Shown: one piece after another, positions 17,270 to 26,532 of the stretch | How the letters are laid out: each line of letters opens with the position of its first letter | How positions within the stretch are numbered: position 1 is the stretch's first letter | NCBI RefSeq assembly: GCF_052118845.1 | Contig: NZ_JBQKGJ010000007.1 | Location: 1-64,000 of the forward strand | Direction of reading: 5' to 3' | Source of the DNA: Bilifractor sp002394235 | Lineage (GTDB): Bacteria > Bacillota > Clostridia > Lachnospirales > Lachnospiraceae | DNA: 64,000 bases | Notes under the pieces: model-generated | Told to the model about the DNA's origin: nothing | The model's database searches: none | Seen by the model: the letters and a program-made list of their open reading frames with translations, nothing else | Made by a program: the position numbers and the translations under genes

Positions 17270-18295
17270 ATGAAATACAACGAAGAAGTCGATATTCTCA
17301 CCATGGAGAAAATCAATGATCTATTGACAGAGCTTCCGCAATATGTAAAAAACTACATCAGCAACCTTGCTGCGGGAAGCAAATCACGGCGGACGATTCT
17401 GAATTATCTGTATGACATTCGCGGGTTCCTGACGTTTACGGCGAATGCTCAAGGTATTGATCTCATGGATCTTACGGCGGATACGCTCGGACAGCTGAAT
17501 AATTTTGATTTCGATGATTATTTCGGCAGCTTCCGCACCGGAAAATCCGAAGGCAAGGCCAGAAAGCTTGCGGCGCTCCGTTCCTTTTATAAATTTTTGA
17601 AATCATACGGCTTTATTGCGCACAATCCGCTCGCTGAGTACAGCATTGAGCTGAAACAAAAAAAAGATCCCAGGCGGGATCTGCAGTTTATGAGTACGGA
17701 GGAAGTGAATCAGGTGATGGCCGGGGTGACGACCGGAAGCTCGCTGTCATCGGAACACCAGAAGAAATGCAACCGGGAAAATCAGTACCGTGACACTGCC
17801 CTCTTCACTCTCATGCTGAACACAGGGATCCGTCTCTCGGAGTGTGTGGGAATTGATCTTACGGATATCCTGTGGGAGGAACATAAGCTTGTGATCCACC
17901 GCAAGGGAGGGATTGATGATATCGTCTTCCTGAATGAGAATGCGGAAAGTGCTCTGCATGATTATATACGCTATGAGCGTCCGGAGGATGCAGACGATCC
18001 GGCGCTTTTTCTTTCCAATCAGAAGCGGAGAATTACACCGAGATCAGTGCAGAGGATCGTGAAGAAATACACGGAATCGGTTGTTCCGGACAAGAATATT
18101 CATGTCCATTCTCTTCGGAAAACCTTCGGAGACAACCTCTATCAGGCCACCCACGACATCAAGCTGACGCAGCAGGCGCTGAATCACTCGGATATCAGCG
18201 TAACGGCCGCCCACTATATCACCGACAACGCGGAGAACAAGAAGACGGCCGTTGAGATTATTCAGGACGTATATAGGGAAGACTCCAAAACCTGA
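17270..18295 (+). CDS. Tyrosine recombinase/integrase (XerC/XerD-like)
   Basis: A 341-residue phage-integrase-family recombinase. The start at 17270 has GAAAGGA at good spacing. An N-terminal SAM-like core-binding domain (about 25-125) precedes the catalytic domain (about 140-330). Catalytic residues are visible: Arg in NTGIRLSE (near 188), HSLRK (near 279) and His/Tyr in NHSDISVTAAHYI, with the nucleophile Tyr near 314. The usual LGH box reads LNH here. It acts in the cytoplasm to cut and rejoin DNA at paired sites. It could be the chromosome-dimer resolvase or a domesticated or orphan integrase; no element boundaries are seen around it. A long perfect-arm palindrome stands upstream. Confidence 0.88.
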   Translation: MKYNEEVDILTMEKINDLLTELPQYVKNYISNLAAGSKSRRTILNYLYDIRGFLTFTANAQGIDLMDLTADTLGQLNNFDFDDYFGSFRTGKSEGKARKLAALRSFYKFLKSYGFIAHNPLAEYSIELKQKKDPRRDLQFMSTEEVNQVMAGVTTGSSLSSEHQKKCNRENQYRDTALFTLMLNTGIRLSECVGIDLTDILWEEHKLVIHRKGGIDDIVFLNENAESALHDYIRYERPEDADDPALFLSNQKRRITPRSVQRIVKKYTESVVPDKNIHVHSLRKTFGDNLYQATHDIKLTQQALNHSDISVTAAHYITDNAENKKTAVEIIQDVYREDSKT

Positions 18296-18323
18296 ATGAT
18301 ATTAGAGCGCAATTGAGAGCATT

Positions 18324-18363
18324 GCCGGCACATCCCTTTGGGCTGTGCCGGCGGCTTCGCCGC
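18324..18363. terminator. Hairpins between convergent genes
   Basis: GCCGGCACA (18324-18332) pairs with TGTGCCGGC (18344-18352), followed at once by GCGGCTTCGCCGC (18351-18363). They lie between the convergent recombinase and CHAP-SLH genes. The T run is weak, so termination is inferred from position. Confidence 0.5.
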
Positions 18364-18383
18364 ACCGGAATATTGATCACGGC

Positions 18384-19733
18384 TTATGGCTTATTTATTA
18401 TTCTTGACAGAAAGACAACTGCCTGAGACCTTGTACAGAAATTATCGGTCCCGAAGGCGCCGGGTGCTGTGCCGTTTGTGATGCCATTCGCCACTGCCCA
18501 GTTGACGGCATCGTAACAGTAGCTTCCATTCTTCACGTCACTGAAATTACAGGCCACATTTTTGCTTCCGCCGCCTGCGGCGCGGTACAGGAAAGTGATG
18601 ATCTCGCCTCTGGTGCAGCTGCGGTTTGGGCTGAAGGTATTTGCGCCGGTTCCGGCCGCAATGCCATGAGCGGCCGCCCAGTTTACTGCCTTATACCAGT
18701 AATCTCCCGGGTTGTTGTCCGCAAATCCTGCGTCCGGAGCATTTTCACCGTTTCCAAGGGCACGATACAGGAAGGTGATGATCTGCCCTCTTGTGCAGTA
18801 TTTTCCGGGCCCGAAGGATGTAGGACTGATTCCCGATGTAATGCCCTTATTCACCGCCCAGTACACGGCGTCATAATAGTTTGAGGACGGGTCCGTCACA
18901 TCGTTAAAGAGCACCTGAATGGTCTTTTCGCCGACGGTATTGCTGCCATCGTTTGCGGTTGCCTGGATAACGGCGGTTCCCTGTGAGACGCCGGTTATGA
19001 TTCCATTTTCATCGATAGAGGTGACAGATGGATTTGAGGAGGACCAAGTCACGGACTTATCGGTGGCCTCTTCGGGCGCTACAACAGCAGACATTTGTGT
19101 GCTGCTTCCGGCTGCTACGGAAGAATTGCCATTTACGGAGATTGCAGATGCCGCGACCTTACAATTGCTGCCTAAATATACATAGCCCAGAAAATCTCCT
19201 GCCCTGGAGGATTCTGCTTCAGCCCTCGATACTTCAAAAATGCCACAGTGTCCGGCATTTGCAGGTACGTCGGAACGCCCGCCCTCGCTGATGGTCAGCG
19301 TATCTCCATTCACCTTTTCCACAACCGCGATGTGGTTGGTATAACATGCCAGAGAATATGCCTTTGGTTCGGTACCTCTCGTGAATCCGAACTGGGCGTA
19401 TACCCAGTCGTACCAGCTGTTTCCGTCATAGATCGTGTTCCCGAGTCCGGTCAACTCCCGTACACGGGCAGAGGCAAACCATGCACAGCCCTCTCCGGTA
19501 TAAGCATAAGAGCCCCACGTCGGAATCCCCGCAAAGTCTGTATAGGGTGAGCCGCTGATGTCAATCGTCACTCCATCTAATCCGTTATTTGCAATCGTAT
19601 AATTCTCTGCAGCTTCTACCGTATTCACAGTTCCGGGAAAAATATAACCCGACATTTCCGGAACAGAGACCGTGATTGTCAGCGCCGCAGTCAGACCGGC
19701 AACCAAAAATGTTCTCAGTACTTTATTCTTCAT
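18384..19733 (-). CDS. Secreted CHAP amidase/peptidase with Big_2 and three SLH domains
   Basis: A 449-residue wall hydrolase. Layout: signal peptide about 1-41; CHAP domain about 45-190 with catalytic Cys83 (GEGCAWFA) and His134 (NHIAVVEK); a Big_2 Ig-like domain 195-274 ending in GTAVIQATA; then three SLH domains (about 277-330, 340-393 and 400-449), each with the local signature WA-G-TxG and CTRG/CTRS. CHAP enzymes cleave peptide cross-bridges or act as amidases. SLH domains bind pyruvylated secondary wall polymer, so the enzyme should stay on the cell surface. The ATG at 19733 follows GACAGG. Confidence 0.92.
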   Translation of the reverse strand: MKNKVLRTFLVAGLTAALTITVSVPEMSGYIFPGTVNTVEAAENYTIANNGLDGVTIDISGSPYTDFAGIPTWGSYAYTGEGCAWFASARVRELTGLGNTIYDGNSWYDWVYAQFGFTRGTEPKAYSLACYTNHIAVVEKVNGDTLTISEGGRSDVPANAGHCGIFEVSRAEAESSRAGDFLGYVYLGSNCKVAASAISVNGNSSVAAGSSTQMSAVVAPEEATDKSVTWSSSNPSVTSIDENGIITGVSQGTAVIQATANDGSNTVGEKTIQVLFNDVTDPSSNYYDAVYWAVNKGITSGISPTSFGPGKYCTRGQIITFLYRALGNGENAPDAGFADNNPGDYWYKAVNWAAAHGIAAGTGANTFSPNRSCTRGEIITFLYRAAGGGSKNVACNFSDVKNGSYCYDAVNWAVANGITNGTAPGAFGTDNFCTRSQAVVFLSRIINKP

Positions 19734-19866
19734 ACCATTAACCTGTCATTTTTTTATAATTTTTACATCCTGTCTATCATACACCATATTGACACACAAA
19801 AGCAACATTATTGTAATAATGTTTGACCCGATAATTACAGATTATTATAAAAAGTATGACAATAAG

Positions 19867-19911
19867 AAAAACTGCCGTCTGAAATCCATGTGAATTCCAG
19901 CGGCAGTTTTT
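19867..19911. terminator. Bidirectional terminator
   Basis: AAAAACTGCCG (19867-19877) pairs with CGGCAGTTTTT (19901-19911): an A run, a GC stem and a T run. It lies just beyond the stop of the minus-strand HD-domain gene. Confidence 0.75.
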
Positions 19912-19950
19912 CATGTGGCAGTGTTCGTAATGAAGGAATCAGGTATTGAT
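19911..19950 (-). repeat. Diverged duplicate of the HD gene 3' end
   Basis: Read on the minus strand, it gives IPDSFITNTAT and a stop; the real gene end is IPDPLILNTAA and a stop. The two copies align codon for codon over 39 bases without gaps. Confidence 0.75.
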
Positions 19951-19969
19951 CCGATCCCGACATGTTCAT

Positions 19970-20500
19970 TCATGCGGCAGTGTTCAAGATCAAAGGATCA
20001 GGTATTACCTTGAGATTTCGCTTCTCCCACATCCTGCGGACCGGGGGAAGCATCCTCTCACCGACGGCAGATACCTTATCGGCAACCGTGATCACCCATC
20101 CTTCCTTTGTTCTTGGCGGTGCAGCCAGCAGAGGAAACATGTGGTGCATACAGATATCATAGACCTTGTCCCTATCTTCCGGATCTGCAAAAAAAACAGA
20201 AAGATCAGCGGATTCAATCGGATGAAGTCTGCACATAGATGAACTTGAGGTGAAGCGTTCGCGGCCGAGGATGCCGAGATCATGGCACAGACAGCCGACA
20301 ACCAGTGCTCTCGTGTCCGTGCGGATATGGAGCTTGTCCAGCATGTACCCGATGCCGAGGGCAACAAAGGTGACGTTCAGAGAATGCATGCCTACGGTTG
20401 AGCTGTGATGATGACACTGCTCCAGAGCTTCCCGGAACTTCAGACTGTTGAGAACCGGTTTTCCATATTTTTCAATGTTTGAAATATTTTCTTCCTGCAA
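19970..20500 (-). CDS. HD-domain protein (putative phosphohydrolase)
   Basis: A 176-residue soluble protein of the HD superfamily. It starts with TTG at 20500 behind GAGGAAGGAT. The metal-site pattern is present: a His pair near 30 (QCHHHSS), CHDLG near 72, a further His pair (CMHHMFPL), and a conserved Asp in TVADKVSA. HD proteins of this size hydrolyse nucleotides or phosphodiesters; the substrate cannot be told. It stands alone on the minus strand between two wall-hydrolase genes. Its final 12 codons and stop are present again 59 bases downstream as a diverged copy. Confidence 0.82.
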   Translation of the reverse strand: MQEENISNIEKYGKPVLNSLKFREALEQCHHHSSTVGMHSLNVTFVALGIGYMLDKLHIRTDTRALVVGCLCHDLGILGRERFTSSSSMCRLHPIESADLSVFFADPEDRDKVYDICMHHMFPLLAAPPRTKEGWVITVADKVSAVGERMLPPVRRMWEKRNLKVIPDPLILNTAA

Positions 20501-20618
20501 GATTATCCTTCCTCCGGATTCCGGTAAAATGCTGAACCATTAACGATTTGTCTTTAACTTCTTATTATATATCTTTTTTGAACAATTAAAAATAAATTTT
20601 TAATAAAGCGCCGTTGAA

Positions 20619-22988
20619 TCAGGATTTTGCAGACCAGTACAGGAAGGTAACCGCTTCTGCCCTGGAGCAGGTTCTATCCGGGGAGAAGGTGGTGCTGGTG
20701 GTTCCCGATGTGATACCTCTGGATACAGCCCAGTTTACCGCATTATAGTAATAGCTGTTCCTTGAGATATCCTGAAAAACGGATGTCTGGTATGTCTGCC
20801 CCTTTCCTAAGTGATTGTACAGGAAAGTCACAATCTGAGCTCTCGTACAGGATTTGTCCGGAGAGAAAGTGGAAGCAGTGGTCCCGGTTGTAATATGATG
20901 GCTGTATGCCCAGTTCACGGCATTGTAATAATAGATGTCCTTCGATACATCGGTGAAAGGACAAGCCTGTGATGGCACCTCTCCGTTTCCAAACAGTCGA
21001 TACATAAAAGTGATAATCTGTGCGCGGGTGCAGATGGTGTTTGTGCCAAAGGTATCAGAGGAAAATCCCATTGCAATGCCCTTCTTCTGCGCCCAGTATA
21101 CCGGTGTGTAGTAATAGGAAGAAGAATCCTGTACGTCAGAGAACACGGCGTCGGATGCAGCCGGTGCCGCAGAATTTTCCCTTGCGGAATATCCGGCGCT
21201 GCCGAGGTTTTCAGGTGCGTCAGATCCTTTCGGAAGGATGACGATTTTGATTCCCAGGATGCCGCGTCCCTGTCCGGTTGTTCCTGAGGTAGCCCCGTCG
21301 CTGGTCCAGTCAAGCCATCCGAGACCGTAGACATTTGTGCAGTAATAAATAGAATAGTTGGAAGCCTCTGACCCGGTCAGCTCGATTTGAACGGCTTCGA
21401 GCTGATGACCGGCCGTGCCGGCGATATTGCCCAGGGTACCGAGCCAGTTCCGTGAAGTGTTCTCACTGTGCCACACAGTGTCCCAGCCGACTTTCGCGGA
21501 TGAAACGCGGTATTTGACCGATAGATTTGAACCCATGGTCTCATTGATTGTCAGGAACTGAAGTACGTCAGTGCTGCCGTCTTCATAGGTGGTTCCGGCA
21601 GTGGAGCCGTTCTGACCGGTCAGCCATTCATTCTGACTGCCGAACGTGGAATAAAGGAGCCTTGTCCCGGTTGCCTCGTCAAGCACGCCGGGGTTGGCGA
21701 CAATTGTCGGGCTCTGGGAGTTCGTGTCAACATAGGAGTAATCGGTGTCCACGTTTCCCGAGATACCGTCTACACTTCCTTTGCTCGAATTCTGCCAGAA
21801 CTGATAGGCGGCATTTGTGTCACATACACTGTTCCACTGGGCAACCCAGTGATAATAGGTGGTGTCCTGCGCAATGCCGGAGAGCTTCCCTTCCCACCAG
21901 TTCTTGGAGGAATATATTCCTGCCTTATATCCTGCCGCTGTGATGCCCGCGCAGTATTGGTTCGCAAAGCTGCAGAGAGTTGAGGATGAGAGGGCAGCCT
22001 GTACACCGTCTTCCATATCATAGAAAACAGGAAGACTCAGACGATGCCCTGCCAGAAGCCGCAGTGTATGCGAAATCTCGCTGTTTACCATCTCTGTTGT
22101 GCTGGCATAGGAGTACAGGTATGCGCCATAAGGAATTCCAAGCTTCTCACAGGCATCGGCATTGGTTTCCCATGTATCGTCATCCTGGCTGGAGATATCG
22201 CTTCCATATCCGACACGAAGAATCGCGAAGGTGACGCCGTCTGCCTTGGCCTTTGCCCAGTCAATGGATCCCTGGAAGGTGCTGACATCGACACCGAAGC
22301 TGCCTTTATCTGCAAGAAGGATCCCGTCTGCTTCGCTTTCGGATGAATCGTCGGAATGGTATGCTTCTGTCTCACCGGTAACGACACTTGCCTCTCCGTT
22401 TTTCAGCGCCTGAACGACCGTATCCGATTCTCCTTCATTCAGCGCCTGAACAGCGGCCGTTTCATTTTCAACCGTGTCAATGGCATCGTCAACGGGCTGT
22501 CCGTTGATATATCGCCAGCTGTTATAATTCTCATCCTGCTGTACAGTGACCGTTCCGGTGTTCTCAACTTGCGTCAGCGCATCACTGATGCTGTCTACAG
22601 ATGCCTCCGCATTGGTCAGTGCCTTACGGCTCTCTGAGAGAAGCTGCTGTTCTTCTCCGGAAAGAGAATCAAATCCCTCGATGGTGTCTTCAATCTGCTC
22701 CTTGAGAGCGTCCGCGGATGTCAGATCTGCGTTTCCGTCTGACAGGTCTGCCGTCTGAGCAATGATGTCCCGAATATCATTTCCTACAGCTTCCGCATCA
22801 TCCGCACTGTTTTCTGTGCTCTCCTGTCCTCCCGAGGCATTTGCTTCGTTCGAAAATGACTGATCCGAGCTGTTCGCAGCCGAGGATGAAACAGCGGTGC
22901 TGTCAGCGGCGGATGTCGGAACAGCTGACAGTGCGATGCTGATACTCATCAGAATACTCGCTGCGAGCTTCAGGTGCTTGTGTTTCAA
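20619..22988 (-). CDS. Secreted GH25 lysozyme with ChW and three SLH domains
   Basis: A 789-residue wall lysozyme. The frame is open farther upstream, but the TTG at 22988 is chosen because GGGGAGG precedes it and a signal peptide (KHKHLKLAASILM...) follows. Order: signal peptide; an acidic, partly helical region (about 30-220); GH25 catalytic barrel (about 230-430) with GVDVSTFQG and FYDMED, which supply the acidic active-site residues; two ChW-like repeats (about 480-590) with GW and AGTAG/SGTTG motifs; and three SLH domains (about 610-789). GH25 cuts the MurNAc-GlcNAc bond. The SLH domains hold it at the wall. The composite hairpin repeat fills its upstream region. Confidence 0.93.
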   Translation of the reverse strand: MKHKHLKLAASILMSISIALSAVPTSAADSTAVSSSAANSSDQSFSNEANASGGQESTENSADDAEAVGNDIRDIIAQTADLSDGNADLTSADALKEQIEDTIEGFDSLSGEEQQLLSESRKALTNAEASVDSISDALTQVENTGTVTVQQDENYNSWRYINGQPVDDAIDTVENETAAVQALNEGESDTVVQALKNGEASVVTGETEAYHSDDSSESEADGILLADKGSFGVDVSTFQGSIDWAKAKADGVTFAILRVGYGSDISSQDDDTWETNADACEKLGIPYGAYLYSYASTTEMVNSEISHTLRLLAGHRLSLPVFYDMEDGVQAALSSSTLCSFANQYCAGITAAGYKAGIYSSKNWWEGKLSGIAQDTTYYHWVAQWNSVCDTNAAYQFWQNSSKGSVDGISGNVDTDYSYVDTNSQSPTIVANPGVLDEATGTRLLYSTFGSQNEWLTGQNGSTAGTTYEDGSTDVLQFLTINETMGSNLSVKYRVSSAKVGWDTVWHSENTSRNWLGTLGNIAGTAGHQLEAVQIELTGSEASNYSIYYCTNVYGLGWLDWTSDGATSGTTGQGRGILGIKIVILPKGSDAPENLGSAGYSARENSAAPAASDAVFSDVQDSSSYYYTPVYWAQKKGIAMGFSSDTFGTNTICTRAQIITFMYRLFGNGEVPSQACPFTDVSKDIYYYNAVNWAYSHHITTGTTASTFSPDKSCTRAQIVTFLYNHLGKGQTYQTSVFQDISRNSYYYNAVNWAVSRGITSGTTSTTFSPDRTCSRAEAVTFLYWSAKS

Positions 22989-23035
22989 GGTATTACCTCC
23001 CCATGATATAAATAAATTTTTAGCAAACAGTGTAG

Positions 23036-23361
23036 GCTTTCGCGTCACTTCGTGCTCATACATGTTGCCACACACTGTATAAAGCCAGCTGCTCCGTTGC
23101 TTCGCAACTCTCGCAGCTGCCACATGTATTCGCATTCTCGCGGTGTTTCACACCGCTCCATGCTCATACATGTTGCCACAAACTGTATAAGTCCCCGCGT
23201 CACTTCGCTGCTTCGCAGCTTCCGTGCCTCTAACAGGTATTCGCATTCCCGCGTTGCTTCGCACCGCTCCATGCTCATACCTGTTGTCGTCGCTAATGTT
23301 CTTGCCCACTGGTGAGCAAGCTCCCCGTGGGCCAAGAACATTGCGACTGGACTTATACAGT
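23036..23361 (-). repeat. Structured intergenic repeat, composite copy E
   Basis: A 325-base minus-strand copy made of two H1 hairpins (outer stems ACATGTAT/ATACATGT and ACAGGTAT/ATACCTGT), one H2 (CAGCTGC/GCAGCTG with tip GTTGC-GAA-GCAAC), a GCTGC-GAA-GCAGC hairpin, and a long hairpin with arms AATGTTCTT and AAGAACATT at 23294-23342. CTGTATAA boxes mark unit ends. It sits 5' of the GH25 gene, so it could be part of its promoter or leader. 23362-23531 is AT-rich and holds no gene I can support. Confidence 0.85.
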
Positions 23362-23531
23362 AAAAAGGTACGGCCTGATAGAAGTTATCGGACCGTACGC
23401 TTTTCATGCTGTTATGTAATTGATTGTATCACGAAATGAAGAAATTTAGGATCTCTTTTTAATAATTTTGAAAAGAAAAAGCAAATCTTTATTCACTGTT
23501 GAATTACAAAAAGGATGAACAGTGATTCCTA

Positions 23532-25118
23532 TCAGCCGGCTGCGGCTGCGTTGTCCGCCATTGTCGTAGAATCTGACGCATAGGTTGAATCAGCCGGTTC
23601 GGTGCCTGGTTCATAATAGATCACGATCGGGACACCCGCGTCGATGTTTTCATAGATGGACTGTGCTACATTCGACGGAAGATTCAGACATCCGTTTGAT
23701 CCGTTGGTCTTATAAATTTCACCGCCGAATGCGGTGCGCCACCACGCATCGTGAAGGCCTTCACCCTCATAGAATGGCATCCAGTACTGAACCTTTGTGG
23801 AGTAGTTCGCGCCCACCAGAGTGGAAGGACTTTCCTTGTATGCGACAGGGAAAATGCCGGTCATGGTGCCCTGGTTTTTCGAAAGGTCACCGCTTACAAG
23901 ATCACTCTCCAGAAGCAGGGAGCCATCCTTGTAATACCAGAGGTGCTGCTTCGTCAGGTCGACCTCAACATAGGTTCCGGCCAGATCATCCGTTCCGTTT
24001 CTCTTGTAGTAGTACGGGTTTCCATAGTCATTGGTCTGAACGTATATCGGCTCACGGCTGACGGACTGGCCTGCCTGAAGATCCTTGATCAGTTCCGCGG
24101 TTTCGGAATCCTCATCAACAGTGTACCCGTATTCCACCTTTCCGGCCGGGAAGTCAATGGTCAGACCGCCCGTGGTCTTGAAAGTTTTTTCAATATGACG
24201 GGTATTGTATTTATTCGCAAGATCACTCACCCACGCTGCGGCCTTGTCCTTGTCCACGGTGCAGCTTCCGTCGTCTGCAATGGTGAGCCAGTCCTTGAAG
24301 GTATCGTATGTAAGCGTCTCGCTCTGATCCCCGAACTGGTAGGTGATCACCATGTCCTTGTAAGCCTGAAGCTTCAGCTCCTTATTCTTGTCATCAGCTT
24401 CCTTCTGCAGATCTGTGGTATCCATATTCACTGTCTTTGAAGTGTAACAGTCTTCGGGAATTGCGATCTTAAGAGTGCCAGTGAGTGTACCGTTTTCGGA
24501 TGCGCTTTCAATTGCGTCCCGGACTGCCTTCTGGAGTTTTGTGTCATCCACTTCATTTCCCTGCACCGGCTGTGTGACAACATAAGTGTTGCTCGAAGAA
24601 TCCAGATTAACCGCAGCCTCGACTGATTTTACACGGGCGACACTGAACTTTGAGCTCTGTACAAAAGAGTCAAAAGTGGACTCATCGAACGAATATACGT
24701 TGTCTGCGGAGATGTTATCTCCTCCGGTTGTGTTCTGCAGATAGGCGCTGATGCTCTCTGTCTGTGCTTCTCTTGCTTTTTCAAGAGAGGCTGTCATTGA
24801 GTTTTTATCCAGACTGTAACCGTAGTCAGACAGATCTCCGGTAAGCACCGTCTGGTCGTTTTCGGTAATATCAATCGTCACCGGCTGACTGTTCTGAATG
24901 ATCTGATCAGCAACCTGTGACGGCGTCATCCCGGAGATATCAGCACCGTTGAAGGTGGTGTTCTTCATGAAAGTGTCCGTATGCTTTGCGTGCTGATAAA
25001 TCGCGAATACCGATATGATGCCGATAATGATAACCGCCAGCATCACGATCAGTACAATTGTGCTGACGGAAAGTTTCCTGGTTTCCTGTCTGTGTCTGGT
25101 ACTTGAAGTTTTATTCAA
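23532..25118 (-). CDS. L,D-transpeptidase (YkuD) with peptidoglycan-binding region
   Basis: A 528-residue membrane-anchored L,D-transpeptidase that makes 3-3 peptide cross-links or attaches proteins in peptidoglycan. It starts with TTG at 25118 (CAGGAG 11 bases upstream). A short basic tail precedes one membrane segment (about 18-43). Residues 45-370 are two repeats of the putative peptidoglycan-binding type (PG_binding_4), with paired segments such as NTTFNGADISGMT and KVEYGYTVDED. The YkuD catalytic domain is about 385-505, with HDAWWRTAFG and the SNGCLNLP nucleophile motif (Cys near 476). The enzyme resists most beta-lactams as a family. Confidence 0.93.
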   Translation of the reverse strand: MNKTSSTRHRQETRKLSVSTIVLIVMLAVIIIGIISVFAIYQHAKHTDTFMKNTTFNGADISGMTPSQVADQIIQNSQPVTIDITENDQTVLTGDLSDYGYSLDKNSMTASLEKAREAQTESISAYLQNTTGGDNISADNVYSFDESTFDSFVQSSKFSVARVKSVEAAVNLDSSSNTYVVTQPVQGNEVDDTKLQKAVRDAIESASENGTLTGTLKIAIPEDCYTSKTVNMDTTDLQKEADDKNKELKLQAYKDMVITYQFGDQSETLTYDTFKDWLTIADDGSCTVDKDKAAAWVSDLANKYNTRHIEKTFKTTGGLTIDFPAGKVEYGYTVDEDSETAELIKDLQAGQSVSREPIYVQTNDYGNPYYYKRNGTDDLAGTYVEVDLTKQHLWYYKDGSLLLESDLVSGDLSKNQGTMTGIFPVAYKESPSTLVGANYSTKVQYWMPFYEGEGLHDAWWRTAFGGEIYKTNGSNGCLNLPSNVAQSIYENIDAGVPIVIYYEPGTEPADSTYASDSTTMADNAAAAG

Positions 25119-25138
25119 AAAATATCACGCTCCTGTTG

Positions 25139-25200
25139 AATTTATACAGTTTGTGTACCCCGCTCCGAGGCATGTTGGTTAGTTGTACCCTGTTGATTTG
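25139..25200 (+). repeat. Fragment of the structured repeat tail, copy I
   Basis: TTTATACAGTTTGTGTACC, followed by a CCCCGCTCCGAGG-type stretch, matches the 3' tail of the repeat family (TATACAG then TGTGGCACC and a variable hairpin). H1 and H2 are missing. The remainder of 25119-25340 is AT-rich without a gene. Confidence 0.45.
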
Positions 25201-25340
25201 TCCGGCGATCATAAAACACTGCCGGACGGTATTCCTGGTTTCAAAACAGGATTATACCCGTATATAGTAAAAAAAACATTACAAGAAAAGATAATTTTAT
25301 GTCAGATTTTGCGCAATGTATTTTCTAACTGCAGCACATT

Positions 25341-25985
25341 CTACATAAGTGCACCCAGTACGATCAGGAACTGCGCGGCAAGGTATGTCGGCATAACCCA
25401 TGTGCCGCGCTTCCTGTGAAATACCTGGAAGGAAAGGATGGTGTCGGACACGATAAAGAGCATGGTTCCGGCCCAGGTAATCATTCTTCCAGTGGTTTTA
25501 CCCGTCATATACATCAGATAAGAGCTGAAACTCATGGCCAGAATAACACTGATGTAGAGGCTTACCGGCACCTTTGCCCTAGGGTCCATGCCGGGAAAAA
25601 GTTTCTGAACGACAAGGATCATATAGAGAAAATAGATCATGAAGATGACAATGACCGGAATGGGCCGCAGCCAGGATACCTTGATGTTTCTCCAGAAATC
25701 AATGAGATAGAAGACATGGCCTGCCAGAAAGGACAGCAGACCCGGAATAAAGTACTCCTCCCGGAGAAGAAATGTATCTCCAAGAAATCCTCCGATCAAA
25801 GCCGGAATCAGAAGATACCGGATTTCCCTTCCCGACGCGGAGACGGATGACAGATAAAATACAATCAGCACCGGCATCAGCAGCGGTTTGAAGAAACGCT
25901 CCTTTTCCGTCTGGTGGAATCGAAGCTCCAAAACACTCAGTATACAAAAGCACGCCAGTGAAAGGATCGATACACAGAGTGCCAT
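25341..25985 (-). CDS. YhhN-family membrane protein (lysoplasmalogenase-like)
   Basis: A 214-residue protein with about seven or eight membrane segments. The start at 25985 (MALC) is preferred to the GTG at 26018 because GGGGAGGAG lies at good spacing before it. Family features of YhhN/TMEM86 are seen: KPLLMPVL near residue 32, GGFLGDTFLL near 65, and FIVSDTILS near 180. Characterised members cleave the vinyl ether bond of lysoplasmalogen. Plasmalogens occur in anaerobic Clostridia, so a role in membrane lipid turnover fits. Enzyme activity here is inferred from family only. Confidence 0.85.
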   Translation of the reverse strand: MALCVSILSLACFCILSVLELRFHQTEKERFFKPLLMPVLIVFYLSSVSASGREIRYLLIPALIGGFLGDTFLLREEYFIPGLLSFLAGHVFYLIDFWRNIKVSWLRPIPVIVIFMIYFLYMILVVQKLFPGMDPRAKVPVSLYISVILAMSFSSYLMYMTGKTTGRMITWAGTMLFIVSDTILSFQVFHRKRGTWVMPTYLAAQFLIVLGALM

Positions 25986-26065
25986 TTCAAAGTCTCCTCC
26001 CCAAAATAATAAACTCACCCCTAAATAATAAATTCCACCTTGTAACCGTCTTCAGGTCAGAATAC

Positions 26066-26473
26066 TCAGAATACCTGTACCAGGCTGCCGAGTCCGTAGG
26101 TTTCGCATACATTCCGGATGCCATCGGTGACTTCCTGACGGCTGTACTGGTGTTCTTCCAGAAAATCGTCGGATTTGTCATTCAGGTACGCGTAGAAATA
26201 TAGCGCCGTGCGCATATTCCCCCGGTCACCGGTTTCGATCAGGTCATAGACCTTGTTTTCGGCGTCATTGATGTCTCCGTCATCTACCATAGACTGTAGT
26301 TCAAAGAGAGCTTCGGAGGTGTCGTCCATCTGTTCGTTGATATTCTGCGCCTCTCTTCCGTTCTCTCGGGCTGCAGTGTTATACGGAGGCCTGTCGGCCT
26401 CGCCAAACACAATTTTTCGCAGTGTATTCAGGATTTCCCGGTTCTGCCGGGTTACATAATCATCTTCAAACAT
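26066..26473 (-). CDS. Small acidic protein, DUF6483-like
   Basis: A 135-residue soluble acidic protein. The start has AAAGGAT seven bases upstream. It is almost all helical, with the N-terminal motif MFEDDYVTRQNREILNTL and a central helical pair resembling a tetratricopeptide-like hairpin. This resembles the clostridial family DUF6483 as I recall it; no function is known. It follows the hom gene on the same strand with 157 bases between, so it may share its transcript. Confidence 0.6.
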   Translation of the reverse strand: MFEDDYVTRQNREILNTLRKIVFGEADRPPYNTAARENGREAQNINEQMDDTSEALFELQSMVDDGDINDAENKVYDLIETGDRGNMRTALYFYAYLNDKSDDFLEEHQYSRQEVTDGIRNVCETYGLGSLVQVF

Positions 26474-26532
26474 AGCGGATATCCTTTTTACAATTTACTG
26501 TTCGGATACAAATAATCGTAAAAAATTCAGAG

